Origin: Propionibacteriaceae bacterium
GTDB lineage: Bacteria > Actinomycetota > Actinomycetes > Propionibacteriales > Propionibacteriaceae
DNA length: 13,181 nucleotides
Assembly (NCBI GenBank): GCA_021323255.1
Contig: JAJTCL010000053.1
Span: 1-13,181 of the forward strand
Reading direction: 5' to 3'
Below are positions 7,028 through 13,181 of this stretch, piece after piece; within the stretch, counting starts at the first letter, position 1, and each line of letters opens with the position of its first letter. The position numbers and the translations under genes were made by a program. The notes below the pieces were generated by a model. The model did no database searches. It saw only the letters and a list, made by a program, of their open reading frames with translations, and had not been told where the DNA came from.

Positions 7028-8526
7028 TGCTGACCGCCTTCGGCTTGGGTGTTCAGCACATTCACCTTGCGGAACAGCGCTGATGGGCAACCATGCGACA
7101 CAGGGGCGATCTGCCCAGGCTGTCCCTTGCCGCAGTTGAAGGCGCCACCCAGGACGTAGGTGTCAGGGCTGCCAACAGCCTCCATCGCCCGCCAGAAGTC
7201 GGTTGTCGTGGCCTGGTAGGCGACATCCTTCAGCTGCCCGGCCAACCTGCCTTTATCGATCTTGTAGAACCGCTGTCCGGTGAACTGGAAGTTGTAGCGC
7301 TGCATATCGATCGACCATGACTTGTCGCCGACGATGTAAATGCCCTTGTCAACACCAGAAATCAAGTCGCCGGTGCTGGGTCCGCCGGGTGCCGGCTGAA
7401 GCGAGATGTTGGGCATCCGTTGCATCGCAATGTGACCCGGGGAGTCGGCGTAGGCACAGCCATTCGAGCGCCCGAAGCCCTTTTCGGCGGCCATCTGCCG
7501 GTTCAGCTGGTAGCCGACGAGAGTGCCGCCCGAGATGACATCGAACTGCTGCTGGGCAACCCCCTCATCGTCGTAGCCGATCGTGGCCAAGCCGTGGTCG
7601 ACCAGCCGATCCCCCGTAACGTTCATCACCTCACTGCCGTAATGCAGCGTGCCGAGCTGGTCGAAGGTTGCGAAGGATGTGCCGGCGTACGCCGCCTCGT
7701 AGCCCAGGGCCCGATCCAGCTCGGTCGCGTGTCCGATTGACTCGTGGATGGTGAGGAACAGGTTGCTGGGATGGATTACCAGGTCGTAAGGGCCGGCTTC
7801 GACCGAGGGAGCGACAACGTGGGCGGCCAGCAGCTCGGGAATCTCGGCCACCTCGGCCTCGAAGTCCCAACCGGTTCCGGTGAGGTACTCCCACCCCCGC
7901 CCAGTCGGTGGAGCTGTGGTACGCATGGTCGCGAAGCCATGATCGCCGACGCTGACTGCGGTCAGCTGAGCCTGCAGGCGGACCCGTTGCTGGGTGGTGC
8001 TGGTACCGGCAAGGTTTGCAAAGTACTTGTTCTCGTGGACGTAGCCGAGGATCCCAGTCGCGTGTGTGACACCCGGCGCGGCAAGGAGCAGCTCATTCAA
8101 TTCCAGAATCCGCCCGGTCTTGGTGGCCTCGTCAACGTCGAACGGGTCCACCTCATAGGCCGACACCCAGGTAGCGTCGGCATAGACGTCCTCATCGGCC
8201 AGCTCGACCGAAGCGGGCGTCAGCGGGCGGGACACTCTTGCGGTGGCTACCGCGCGCTCCGTCAGGTGAGCTGCGGAATCTGTCGACAACGTGATGTCGG
8301 AAGCGAAGCCCCAGACACCGTTGTGGACGACACGAACCGACAAGCCGAGGGTCTGGCCATCGGCTGTGGTTTCCAGTACATGATCACGGAAACTGCGGTA
8401 GGCCTGGCGCAACCGCTCCACGCGGAATTCGGCGTGAGTGCATCCCAGCTCTGTGGCCTTGGAGAGGGCGGCATCGCTCAATGTCCGTAGCGGCAGCGCA
8501 AGGAACCTTTCATCGAGCTGGGGCAT
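7024..8526 (-). CDS. tldD: TldD-type catalytic subunit of the TldD-TldE metalloprotease
   Basis: A 500-residue cytoplasmic zinc metallopeptidase of the PmbA/TldD family, close to the usual length. The Zn-binding HESIGH (HExxxH, 261-266) lies in the conserved context HPSNLFLTIHESIGHATELD. The third ligand expected from the E. coli TldD structure, a C-terminal cysteine, is present as C465 in AFNCGKGQPGQ. Other family stretches are SNGCAYADSPGHIAMQRMPN (354-373) and the GIYIVGDKSWSID region (395-407). With TldE it forms a heterodimer that cleaves peptides threaded into an internal cavity. The ATG at 8526 has no Shine-Dalgarno but has TACGCT 7 nt upstream, suggesting a leaderless transcript. It is divergent from hisF. 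Native substrates are unknown in actinobacteria, and no precursor peptide gene is visible nearby. Confidence 0.95.
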   Translation of the reverse strand: MPQLDERFLALPLRTLSDAALSKATELGCTHAEFRVERLRQAYRSFRDHVLETTADGQTLGLSVRVVHNGVWGFASDITLSTDSAAHLTERAVATARVSRPLTPASVELADEDVYADATWVSAYEVDPFDVDEATKTGRILELNELLLAAPGVTHATGILGYVHENKYFANLAGTSTTQQRVRLQAQLTAVSVGDHGFATMRTTAPPTGRGWEYLTGTGWDFEAEVAEIPELLAAHVVAPSVEAGPYDLVIHPSNLFLTIHESIGHATELDRALGYEAAYAGTSFATFDQLGTLHYGSEVMNVTGDRLVDHGLATIGYDDEGVAQQQFDVISGGTLVGYQLNRQMAAEKGFGRSNGCAYADSPGHIAMQRMPNISLQPAPGGPSTGDLISGVDKGIYIVGDKSWSIDMQRYNFQFTGQRFYKIDKGRLAGQLKDVAYQATTTDFWRAMEAVGSPDTYVLGGAFNCGKGQPGQIAPVSHGCPSALFRKVNVLNTQAEGGQQ

Positions 8527-8533
8527 GCTCGTC

Positions 8534-8539
8534 AGCGTA
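8534..8539 (-). promoter_or_regulatory. Candidate -10 box for leaderless tldD-tldE transcript
   Basis: The minus strand reads TACGCT (TANNNT), followed by exactly 7 nt and then the ATG of tldD. That spacing would place the transcription start at the A of ATG. No Shine-Dalgarno is present between box and start, and no clear -35 is seen. Confidence 0.5.
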
Positions 8540-8587
8540 ATGGTGTGCTTGGCGAGCTCGTTCGGATATGGGATGTGTTCACTCGCC

Positions 8588-8593
8588 TAGAGT
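8588..8593 (+). promoter_or_regulatory. Candidate -10 box for leaderless hisF operon transcript
   Basis: TAGAGT (TANNNT) is followed by exactly 7 nt and then GTG 8601, the hisF start. There is no Shine-Dalgarno, so a leaderless mRNA is likely. The box overlaps the right arm of a small inverted repeat, CACTC (8580-8584) / GAGTG (8590-8594). An 8-bp palindrome CGAGCTCG (8553-8560) lies near the middle of the divergent region. No clear -35 is seen. Confidence 0.5.
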
Positions 8594-8600
8594 GTTCGTC

Positions 8601-9392
8601 GTGACGGTAGCCATTCGGGTCATCCCGTGCTTGGACGTGCACGGTGGTCGGGTGGTCAAGGGCGTCAACTTTGTCGCCCTGCGGGATGCCGGCGATCCGG
8701 TGGAACTCGGCGCCTGCTATGACTCCGAAGGAGCTGACGAGCTGACCTTCCTCGACATTTCGGCATCGGTGGAGGGCAGGGAGACGACACTCGAGGTGGT
8801 GCGCCGGACGGCCGAGACGGTATTCATTCCGCTGACGGTGGGCGGGGGTGTCGGCTCGGTGAGCGACGTCGACGTCTTGTTGCGCGCGGGCGCTGACAAG
8901 GTGGCGATCAACACCGGGGCGATCCGGCGGCCAGAGGTGATCGGGGAGGTCACCCGGCGGTTCGGCAACCAGGTGTTGGTCCTTTCGGTGGACGCTCGCC
9001 GTGCGGATTGGGCGCCCTCTGGCTTCGAGGTGACTACTCACGGCGGGCGGGCGGCCGCGGGCCTGGATGCGGTCGAGTGGGCCCGCCGCGGCGTGGATCA
9101 AGGCGTTGGTGAGATCCTCCTCAATTCCATGGATGCCGATGGCACTACCGGCGGATTCGACCTGGAGATGATCCGGGCAGTACGCGCGGTTGTTGATGTG
9201 CCGCTGATCGCATCGGGCGGCGCTGGACGGGCGGCGGATTTTCCACCGGCGATCGTCGCGGGCGCCGACGCGGTGTTGGCGGCGACCGTTTTTCACTTCG
9301 GTACGCTGCGGATCGCCGAAGTCAAATCGGCGATCGAGGCTGCAGGATTTCCGGTACGCCGTGCCACGCTCGCTTCGACAGCGGGACACTGA
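8601..9392 (+). CDS. hisF: Imidazole glycerol phosphate synthase, cyclase subunit HisF
   Basis: A 263-residue (beta/alpha)8-barrel enzyme of histidine biosynthesis. With glutaminase HisH it converts PRFAR and ammonia to imidazole glycerol phosphate and AICAR. The N-terminal RVIPCLDVHGGRVVKGVNF carries catalytic D12, and SVDARR carries catalytic D131 (equivalent to D11 and D130 of the Thermotoga enzyme). Phosphate-binding barrel motifs are VGGGVGS (80-86), GADKVAINT (97-105), NSMDADGTTGGFDL (175-188) and ASGGAG (204-209). The GTG at 8601 fits the family N-terminus; ATG 8568 would add 11 non-conserved residues and remove the leaderless promoter geometry. It is the first gene of a four-gene unit, and the next start is 4 nt after its stop. 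No hisH, hisA or hisI is adjacent, which is unusual for hisF. Confidence 0.96.
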   Translation: MTVAIRVIPCLDVHGGRVVKGVNFVALRDAGDPVELGACYDSEGADELTFLDISASVEGRETTLEVVRRTAETVFIPLTVGGGVGSVSDVDVLLRAGADKVAINTGAIRRPEVIGEVTRRFGNQVLVLSVDARRADWAPSGFEVTTHGGRAAAGLDAVEWARRGVDQGVGEILLNSMDADGTTGGFDLEMIRAVRAVVDVPLIASGGAGRAADFPPAIVAGADAVLAATVFHFGTLRIAEVKSAIEAAGFPVRRATLASTAGH

Positions 9393-9396
9393 GCCA

Positions 9397-10341
9397 GTGC
9401 AGGCACCGGGAAAGGTTGTCTGGCTGCCGTACGCCAGCGTCGAGGAGGCCGAGCAGCGACTCGGCGGGATTCCAGACGGCCTGCACGTCGACTGTTTTCG
9501 GGCCGATGGGGACAACTGGCCGGATACGGTGGCCGACGTCGAGTTCTACGTGCTCCCGTACATGAAGGGCGAGGAGGTCCTCGACCGGGTCGGGGAGATG
9601 AGCCGGCTCAAGGTGATACAGACCCTGACGGCGGGGGTGGAGAATTTCCTTCCCTACGTTCCCGACGGGGTGATCTTGTGCAATGCGGCTGGAGTCCACG
9701 ACGCCAGCACTGCTGAGTTGGCCGTTGCCCTGGCTTTGGCAAGCGGCCGTCATATGGATCACTACGCGCGTAACCAGTCGAGCGGAATCTGGGAGGGGCT
9801 CCGGCTCGGCATCTCGCTGGCCGATCAACGGGTGTTGATCATTGGATACGGGCACATCGGTGCCGCGATCGAGCGCAGGCTGGCCGGTTTTGAGATCGCC
9901 TCGGTGACCAGAGTGGCCCGTCGGCCACGGACCGAGCCGGTGGAGGTACACCCGACCGAGGATCTTCCGGAGCTGCTACCACTGGCAGACGTCGTCATTC
10001 TGGTGGCACCACACACGCCCCAGACCGAGGGGATGATTGGCAGCCGCGAGCTTGCCGCGATGCCGGATGGCGCGTTGTTGGTCAATGTCGCCCGGGGCAA
10101 GCTTGTCGACACCGATGCACTGCTGGCCGAGACCTCGACCGGCAGGATCCGCGCAGCTCTCGATGTCACCGATCCCGAGCCGCTGCCACCCGAGCACCCG
10201 CTGTGGCGGACCCCCGGCGTGCTGATCTCGCCTCACGTGGGCGGGGCAAGCACCGCGTTCTTCCCACGCGCCGACCGACTCATCGCTGCCCAACTCGGTC
10301 GTTTTGCCGTAGGCAAGGAATTGGAGAACAGGATCACATGA
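9397..10341 (+). CDS. D-isomer-specific 2-hydroxyacid dehydrogenase
   Basis: A 314-residue NAD(P)-dependent oxidoreductase of the D-2-hydroxyacid dehydrogenase family, which interconverts 2-oxoacids and D-2-hydroxyacids. An N-terminal catalytic half leads to the Rossmann motif VLIIGYGHIG (146-155). The catalytic triad is visible as R233 in NVARGK, E261 in DPEP and H280 in SPHVGG. At about 314 residues it matches the short form and lacks the ACT/ASB regulatory domains of long SerA enzymes, so phosphoglycerate dehydrogenase is unlikely though not excluded. The start is GTG 9397, 4 nt after the hisF stop. The alternative GTG at 9361 would overlap hisF by 32 nt and add residues without family similarity. 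Its stop overlaps the HIT gene start (ATGA). The substrate (glyoxylate, hydroxypyruvate, phosphoglycerate or other) is unknown. Confidence 0.9.
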   Translation: MQAPGKVVWLPYASVEEAEQRLGGIPDGLHVDCFRADGDNWPDTVADVEFYVLPYMKGEEVLDRVGEMSRLKVIQTLTAGVENFLPYVPDGVILCNAAGVHDASTAELAVALALASGRHMDHYARNQSSGIWEGLRLGISLADQRVLIIGYGHIGAAIERRLAGFEIASVTRVARRPRTEPVEVHPTEDLPELLPLADVVILVAPHTPQTEGMIGSRELAAMPDGALLVNVARGKLVDTDALLAETSTGRIRAALDVTDPEPLPPEHPLWRTPGVLISPHVGGASTAFFPRADRLIAAQLGRFAVGKELENRIT

Positions 10342-10784
10342 CGCCCTTCGAGACACCGGAGATTCAGCACATCGACCCCAATTGCATTTTCTGCAAGATC
10401 GTTTCCGGCGAGCTGCCTTCCCGGCGGATCTATGAGGATGATCGAGCCGTGGCCTTCCTCGACATCGCGGCCTGGCATCGCGGGCACTCCTTGGTGGTGC
10501 CGAAACGGCACGCCACCGACGTCATCACTGGAAGCGGCTCATTGATCGAGATCGCTCCAGCGGTGGAGGCTGTTGCGAGGCTGCTGAAGCAGCGGCTGGC
10601 CGCCGACGGGATCAACCTGCTGCTGTCCGCCGGCAATGCAGCCGGGCAGGAGGTTTTTCACACCCACATGCATGTCGTGCCTCGCTACGCAGACGAACCA
10701 GGTCTGCGCCTACTGATCAACCCAGGTGCCGCACCCGATGGTGAATTGGAGTCGGTCTACCGACAGATTCAGGCGGGCGCGTGA
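10338..10784 (+). CDS. HIT (histidine triad) family nucleotide-binding protein
   Basis: A 148-residue HIT domain protein, an Hint-like nucleoside phosphoramidase or nucleotidyl hydrolase acting in the cytoplasm. The signature is HTHMHVVPR (108-116), containing the H-x-H-x-H triad with catalytic H110. The N-terminal CIFCKI (16-21) together with H50 resembles the zinc site of Hint-type members, and the nucleotide-contact stretch GHSLVVPKRH (49-58) is clear. The ATG at 10338 overlaps the dehydrogenase stop (ATGA), and its own stop overlaps the next GTG (GTGA). It is therefore in the middle of a tightly coupled operon. The physiological substrate is unknown. Confidence 0.94.
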   Translation: MTPFETPEIQHIDPNCIFCKIVSGELPSRRIYEDDRAVAFLDIAAWHRGHSLVVPKRHATDVITGSGSLIEIAPAVEAVARLLKQRLAADGINLLLSAGNAAGQEVFHTHMHVVPRYADEPGLRLLINPGAAPDGELESVYRQIQAGA

Positions 10785-11986
10785 CCCTGCCGACCCGTTC
10801 GGCGCCAGCAACATCGTTACCGATCAGCCGGCGGCTCACTCGTGCCGCAGTGGAGTTCCTGCCGCCGATGGTGGTCGCGTTGTTGATCTTGCCGTACATC
10901 ATCCAGTACGGGAAGTTCATCCCCTGGGAGCCATCCACGATCGACCTTCAGGTCTATGTCTATGCAGTCAAGGACATGTTGGCCGGCAAGGACATCTTTG
11001 GCACCACGACGCCGTCCTGGAATCTCTACTTCATCTATCCGCCGATCGCGGCGATCTTGATGACGCCGCTTGCCTTCGGCCCGTACCTGCTCTGGCAGGT
11101 GGTCTGGACGGGCGGTCTGGTCTGGGCTCAGCAATCGGTGCTGAAGCGATGCGGCGCACCGCGTGGGTGGAAGCTGGGGTTACTCGGCATTGCCGTGGTG
11201 CTAGCGGTTGAGCCGGTTCGCACCACCCTCGGGTACGGCCAGGTCAACACGCTGCTGATGGCACTGGTGATTGCCGACCTGCTGCCGGATCCGCCAGATC
11301 AGCCACGACGAATCCCGCAGGGCATCTTGATCGGCTTGGCGGCCGCGATCAAGCTGACCCCAGCGCTTTTCGTGATCTTCATGTTCTTGATCGGCAAGCG
11401 GCGAGCGGCGATTGCCGCGATCATCAGCTTTGCAGTCTTCACTGGGATTGGTGCAATCCTGCTCTTCCGGGAGACGGTGGTGTTCTTCAGCGGACTGTCC
11501 GGGGGCGATACTCGTACCGCCTCGCCGTTGTACACCGGCAATCAGTCGCTGCTCGGGGTGTTCTTCCGGTTCGGTGACTCCTCGCGCACCACCACGTTGC
11601 TGGGCCTCGCTCTGGTTGCGGCCTCCTGGTGGCAAAGCAACGAGAAGGTCTTCGCGGTTGCCATCGTGGGAGTCACGACCTGCCTGGCGTCACCACTGTC
11701 CTGGACGCACCACTACGTATGGATTCTTCCGATGGCGATGGCCGTGCTGTCTCCGGGCGTGCCGCGTTGGGCCCGGTACATCGGTGGTTTCTGGGTGGTC
11801 TGGGTATGCATCTGCCTACCGCTCGCCGTGCTCCCCTACGGCGGCGGTCGGGAGCGTCAATTCGATTTCCTGCAGCAGCTAGTAGCCAATCTGGGCCCGA
11901 TACTCGGTGTGATCTTGCTGGTGGGACTGGCCTGGCAGCTGGTCGTCAGCACCCGCGCCAGGCCGGCGCTGGCTGCCGCACCGTAA
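10781..11986 (+). CDS. GT87-type polyprenyl-phosphate-mannose alpha-(1,2)-mannosyltransferase-like membrane protein (DUF2029)
   Basis: A 401-residue protein with roughly 9-11 hydrophobic segments, fitting glycosyltransferase family 87 (GT-C fold; PimE and related mycobacterial mannosyltransferases). These use polyprenyl-phosphate-mannose on the outer face of the membrane to add alpha-1,2-mannose to glycolipids or lipoglycans. Visible hallmarks are the first extracellular loop with IDLQVY (54-59), whose D55 matches the catalytic aspartate position of the family, YPP (86-88), the EPVRTTLGYGQVN stretch (144-156), AIKLTPAL (189-196), GNQSL (253-257) and SPLSWTHHYVW (304-314). The GTG start at 10781 overlaps the HIT stop (GTGA). 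It is last in the hisF unit, and 51 nt separate it from ilvD. The acceptor is unknown. Confidence 0.88.
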   Translation: MTLPTRSAPATSLPISRRLTRAAVEFLPPMVVALLILPYIIQYGKFIPWEPSTIDLQVYVYAVKDMLAGKDIFGTTTPSWNLYFIYPPIAAILMTPLAFGPYLLWQVVWTGGLVWAQQSVLKRCGAPRGWKLGLLGIAVVLAVEPVRTTLGYGQVNTLLMALVIADLLPDPPDQPRRIPQGILIGLAAAIKLTPALFVIFMFLIGKRRAAIAAIISFAVFTGIGAILLFRETVVFFSGLSGGDTRTASPLYTGNQSLLGVFFRFGDSSRTTTLLGLALVAASWWQSNEKVFAVAIVGVTTCLASPLSWTHHYVWILPMAMAVLSPGVPRWARYIGGFWVVWVCICLPLAVLPYGGGRERQFDFLQQLVANLGPILGVILLVGLAWQLVVSTRARPALAAAP

Positions 11987-11999
11987 GCCCACTGGGTCC

Positions 12000-12025
12000 A
12001 GCCGTCCGCGTCCACCCAAACGGCT
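12000..12025. promoter_or_regulatory. Small inverted repeat upstream of ilvD
   Basis: AGCCGT (12000-12005) and ACGGCT (12020-12025) are perfect inverted copies around a 14-nt spacer, and the right arm touches the -10-like box. ACGGC is repeated directly at 12020-12024 and 12032-12036, flanking the box. This could be an operator or part of a weak terminator for the preceding operon; no T-run follows. It is short enough to be chance. Confidence 0.25.
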
Positions 12026-12030
12026 AGATT
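12025..12030 (+). promoter_or_regulatory. Candidate -10 box for leaderless ilvD transcript
   Basis: TAGATT (TANNNT) is followed by exactly 7 nt and then the ATG of ilvD, with no Shine-Dalgarno between them. This is the same geometry as at tldD and hisF, suggesting that transcription starts at the ATG. No clear -35 is visible. Confidence 0.5.
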
Positions 12031-12037
12031 GACGGCC

Positions 12038-13181
12038 ATGACTCAGGAGAGCGTCACAACCGAGCGAACCGACCCGACATCCGGCAACGGCATCGACATC
12101 AAGCCCCGTTCCCGAGTGGTCACCGACGGCTTGGAGGCCACCGGAGCCCGCGGCATGCTGCGCGCTGTCGGTATGACTGATGAGGACTGGATCAAGCCGC
12201 AGATCGGTGTCGCCTCCAGCTGGAACGAGATCACCCCCTGCAACCTCTCCCTGGATCGGCTGGCCAAGGCGGTCAAGGACGGCGTACACGCGGCCGGCGG
12301 CTACCCGATGGAGTTTGGCACCATCTCGGTCTCCGACGGCATCTCTATGGGCCATGAGGGCATGCACTACTCACTCGTGAGCCGAGAGATCATCGCGGAT
12401 TCGGTGGAGACGGTCATGCTGGCTGAGCGGATGGATGGCTCCGTGCTGCTCGCCGGGTGCGACAAATCACTCCCTGGCATGCTGATGGCGGCTGCTCGTC
12501 TTGATCTTGCGTCGGTGTTCTTGTACGCCGGCTCGATCATGCCTGGCTATGTCGGCGACAAAGAGGTGACCCTCATCGACGCCTTCGAGGCCGTCGGCGC
12601 CTGCGTACGGGGCCTCATCAGTCGCGATGATGTGACCAAGATCGAGAAGGCGGTCTGCCCGGGTGAGGGCGCGTGCGGCGGTATGTACACCGCCAACACC
12701 ATGGCGAGTGCAGCTGAGGCACTGGGCATGTCGCTGCCCGGCTCCGCTGCGCCGCCTGCCGTTGATCGCCGCCGCGACGGCTTCGCGCGCAAGAGCGGCA
12801 TGGCCGTGGTCGAGATGCTGCGCCAAGGCATCACCGCTCGTCAGATCCTCACCAAGGAAGCGTTCGAGAACGCCATCGCAGTCACCATGGCCTTCGGGGG
12901 CTCAACGAATGCGGTGCTGCATCTGCTGGCCATCGCCCATGAGGCCGACGTAGAACTCAGCCTCGACGACTTCGTGCGAGTCGGCCGTAAGGTGCCCCAT
13001 CTAGGCGACCTGAAGCCTTTCGGTCGCTACGTCATGACGGATGTGGACCGGGTCGGGGGAGTGCCGGTTGTGATGAAGGCCTTGCTCGACGCCGGCCTGC
13101 TCAATGGAGACTGCCTGACGGTGACCGGCAAATCCATGGCGGAGAACCTCGGCGACGTCGCGCCACCTGACGTGGATGGCA
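12038..13181 (+). CDS. ilvD: Dihydroxy-acid dehydratase IlvD, N-terminal part (runs off the window)
   Basis: The first 381 codons of a gene that is still open at the right edge; the family is usually about 560-620 residues. IlvD is a cytoplasmic Fe-S enzyme that dehydrates 2,3-dihydroxy-3-isovalerate (and the 3-methylvalerate analogue) to the 2-oxoacid in valine, leucine and isoleucine synthesis. Iron-sulfur ligand cysteines are seen in WNEITPCNL (C68), GCDKSLPG (C141) and CPGEGACGGMYTANTM (C213). SVSDGISMGHEGMHYSL (98-114) and AFGGSTNAVLHLLAIA (285-300) are further signatures. ATG 12038 gives a normal N-terminus (IDIKPRSRVVTDGLEATGARGML). It appears to have its own leaderless promoter rather than depending on the upstream operon. 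Confidence 0.96.
   Translation, partial: MTQESVTTERTDPTSGNGIDIKPRSRVVTDGLEATGARGMLRAVGMTDEDWIKPQIGVASSWNEITPCNLSLDRLAKAVKDGVHAAGGYPMEFGTISVSDGISMGHEGMHYSLVSREIIADSVETVMLAERMDGSVLLAGCDKSLPGMLMAAARLDLASVFLYAGSIMPGYVGDKEVTLIDAFEAVGACVRGLISRDDVTKIEKAVCPGEGACGGMYTANTMASAAEALGMSLPGSAAPPAVDRRRDGFARKSGMAVVEMLRQGITARQILTKEAFENAIAVTMAFGGSTNAVLHLLAIAHEADVELSLDDFVRVGRKVPHLGDLKPFGRYVMTDVDRVGGVPVVMKALLDAGLLNGDCLTVTGKSMAENLGDVAPPDVDG

Noticed and set aside
7028..7090. Upstream ATG that would add 21 residues to TldE
   Set aside because: It would overlap tldD by 67 bp. The extension resembles tldD out of frame, and ATG 7027 gives the standard 4-bp ATGA overlap.
7744..8490. 248-codon plus-strand open frame antisense to tldD
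   Set aside because: Its composition is a shadow of tldD. TldD has the HExxxH motif and family-length similarity throughout.
8568..8600. Upstream ATG for HisF
   Set aside because: HisF proteins begin just before the RVIPCLDV strand. The extra 11 residues are not family-like and would include the probable -10 box.
8532..9515. 327-codon minus-strand open frame antisense to hisF and the dehydrogenase
   Set aside because: Low-complexity Arg/Pro/Ser composition, no domain, and it spans two well-supported genes and their junction.
1..13181. Mobile elements, CRISPR arrays, tRNA/rRNA genes, toxin-antitoxin or defence genes
   Set aside because: I read the window on both strands and saw no transposase, integrase, regularly spaced repeats, tRNA-like folds or defence-type domains. 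The genes are housekeeping or metabolic with uniform composition.

Overview
The window looks like ordinary chromosome from a high-GC Gram-positive bacterium (Actinobacteria, plausibly Propionibacteriales or a relative). The reasons are strongly G/C-biased third codon positions, a TatC / lipid kinase / HelY (Ski2-like helicase) cluster of actinobacterial type, frequent GTG and TTG starts, 4-bp GTGA/ATGA gene overlaps, and -10-like TANNNT boxes placed so that transcription would begin at the start codon (leaderless mRNAs). I see no insertion sequence, phage gene, tRNA, rRNA or CRISPR array. Coding density is very high, and the longest stretch without a gene is about 119 bp.

Layout. (1) Bases 1-4229, plus strand: the 3' end of tatC (open at the left edge), a diacylglycerol-kinase-family lipid kinase whose GTG start overlaps the tatC stop, and a 972-codon helY-type helicase. 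A hairpin abuts the helicase ribosome binding site. (2) Bases 4239-8526, minus strand, reading from high to low coordinates: tldD, tldE (ATGA overlap), a 119-bp gap with an inverted repeat, then a major facilitator transporter with a TTG start. The transporter converges on helY with only 9 bp between stops. (3) Bases 8527-8600: a 74-bp divergent promoter region. (4) Bases 8601-11986, plus strand: hisF, a D-2-hydroxyacid dehydrogenase, a HIT-family protein and a GT87-type membrane mannosyltransferase, separated by 4 nt, -4 nt and -4 nt and so almost certainly one transcript. (5) Bases 12038-13181, plus strand: the first 381 codons of ilvD, running off the right edge, with its own promoter-like box.

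How the genes relate. TldD and TldE are the two subunits of one metalloprotease, and the catalytic HExxxH is present only in TldD. hisF (histidine) and ilvD (branched-chain amino acids) are biosynthetic genes next to unrelated housekeeping genes. hisF has no other his gene beside it here. I did not find a convincing new biological system. The observations most worth checking are the identical 7-nt spacing between a TANNNT box and the start codon at tldD, hisF and ilvD, the hairpin directly before the helY ribosome binding site, the inverted repeat in the transporter leader, the absence from this TatC of the usual TM4 glutamate, and a tandem nonapeptide repeat inside HelY.
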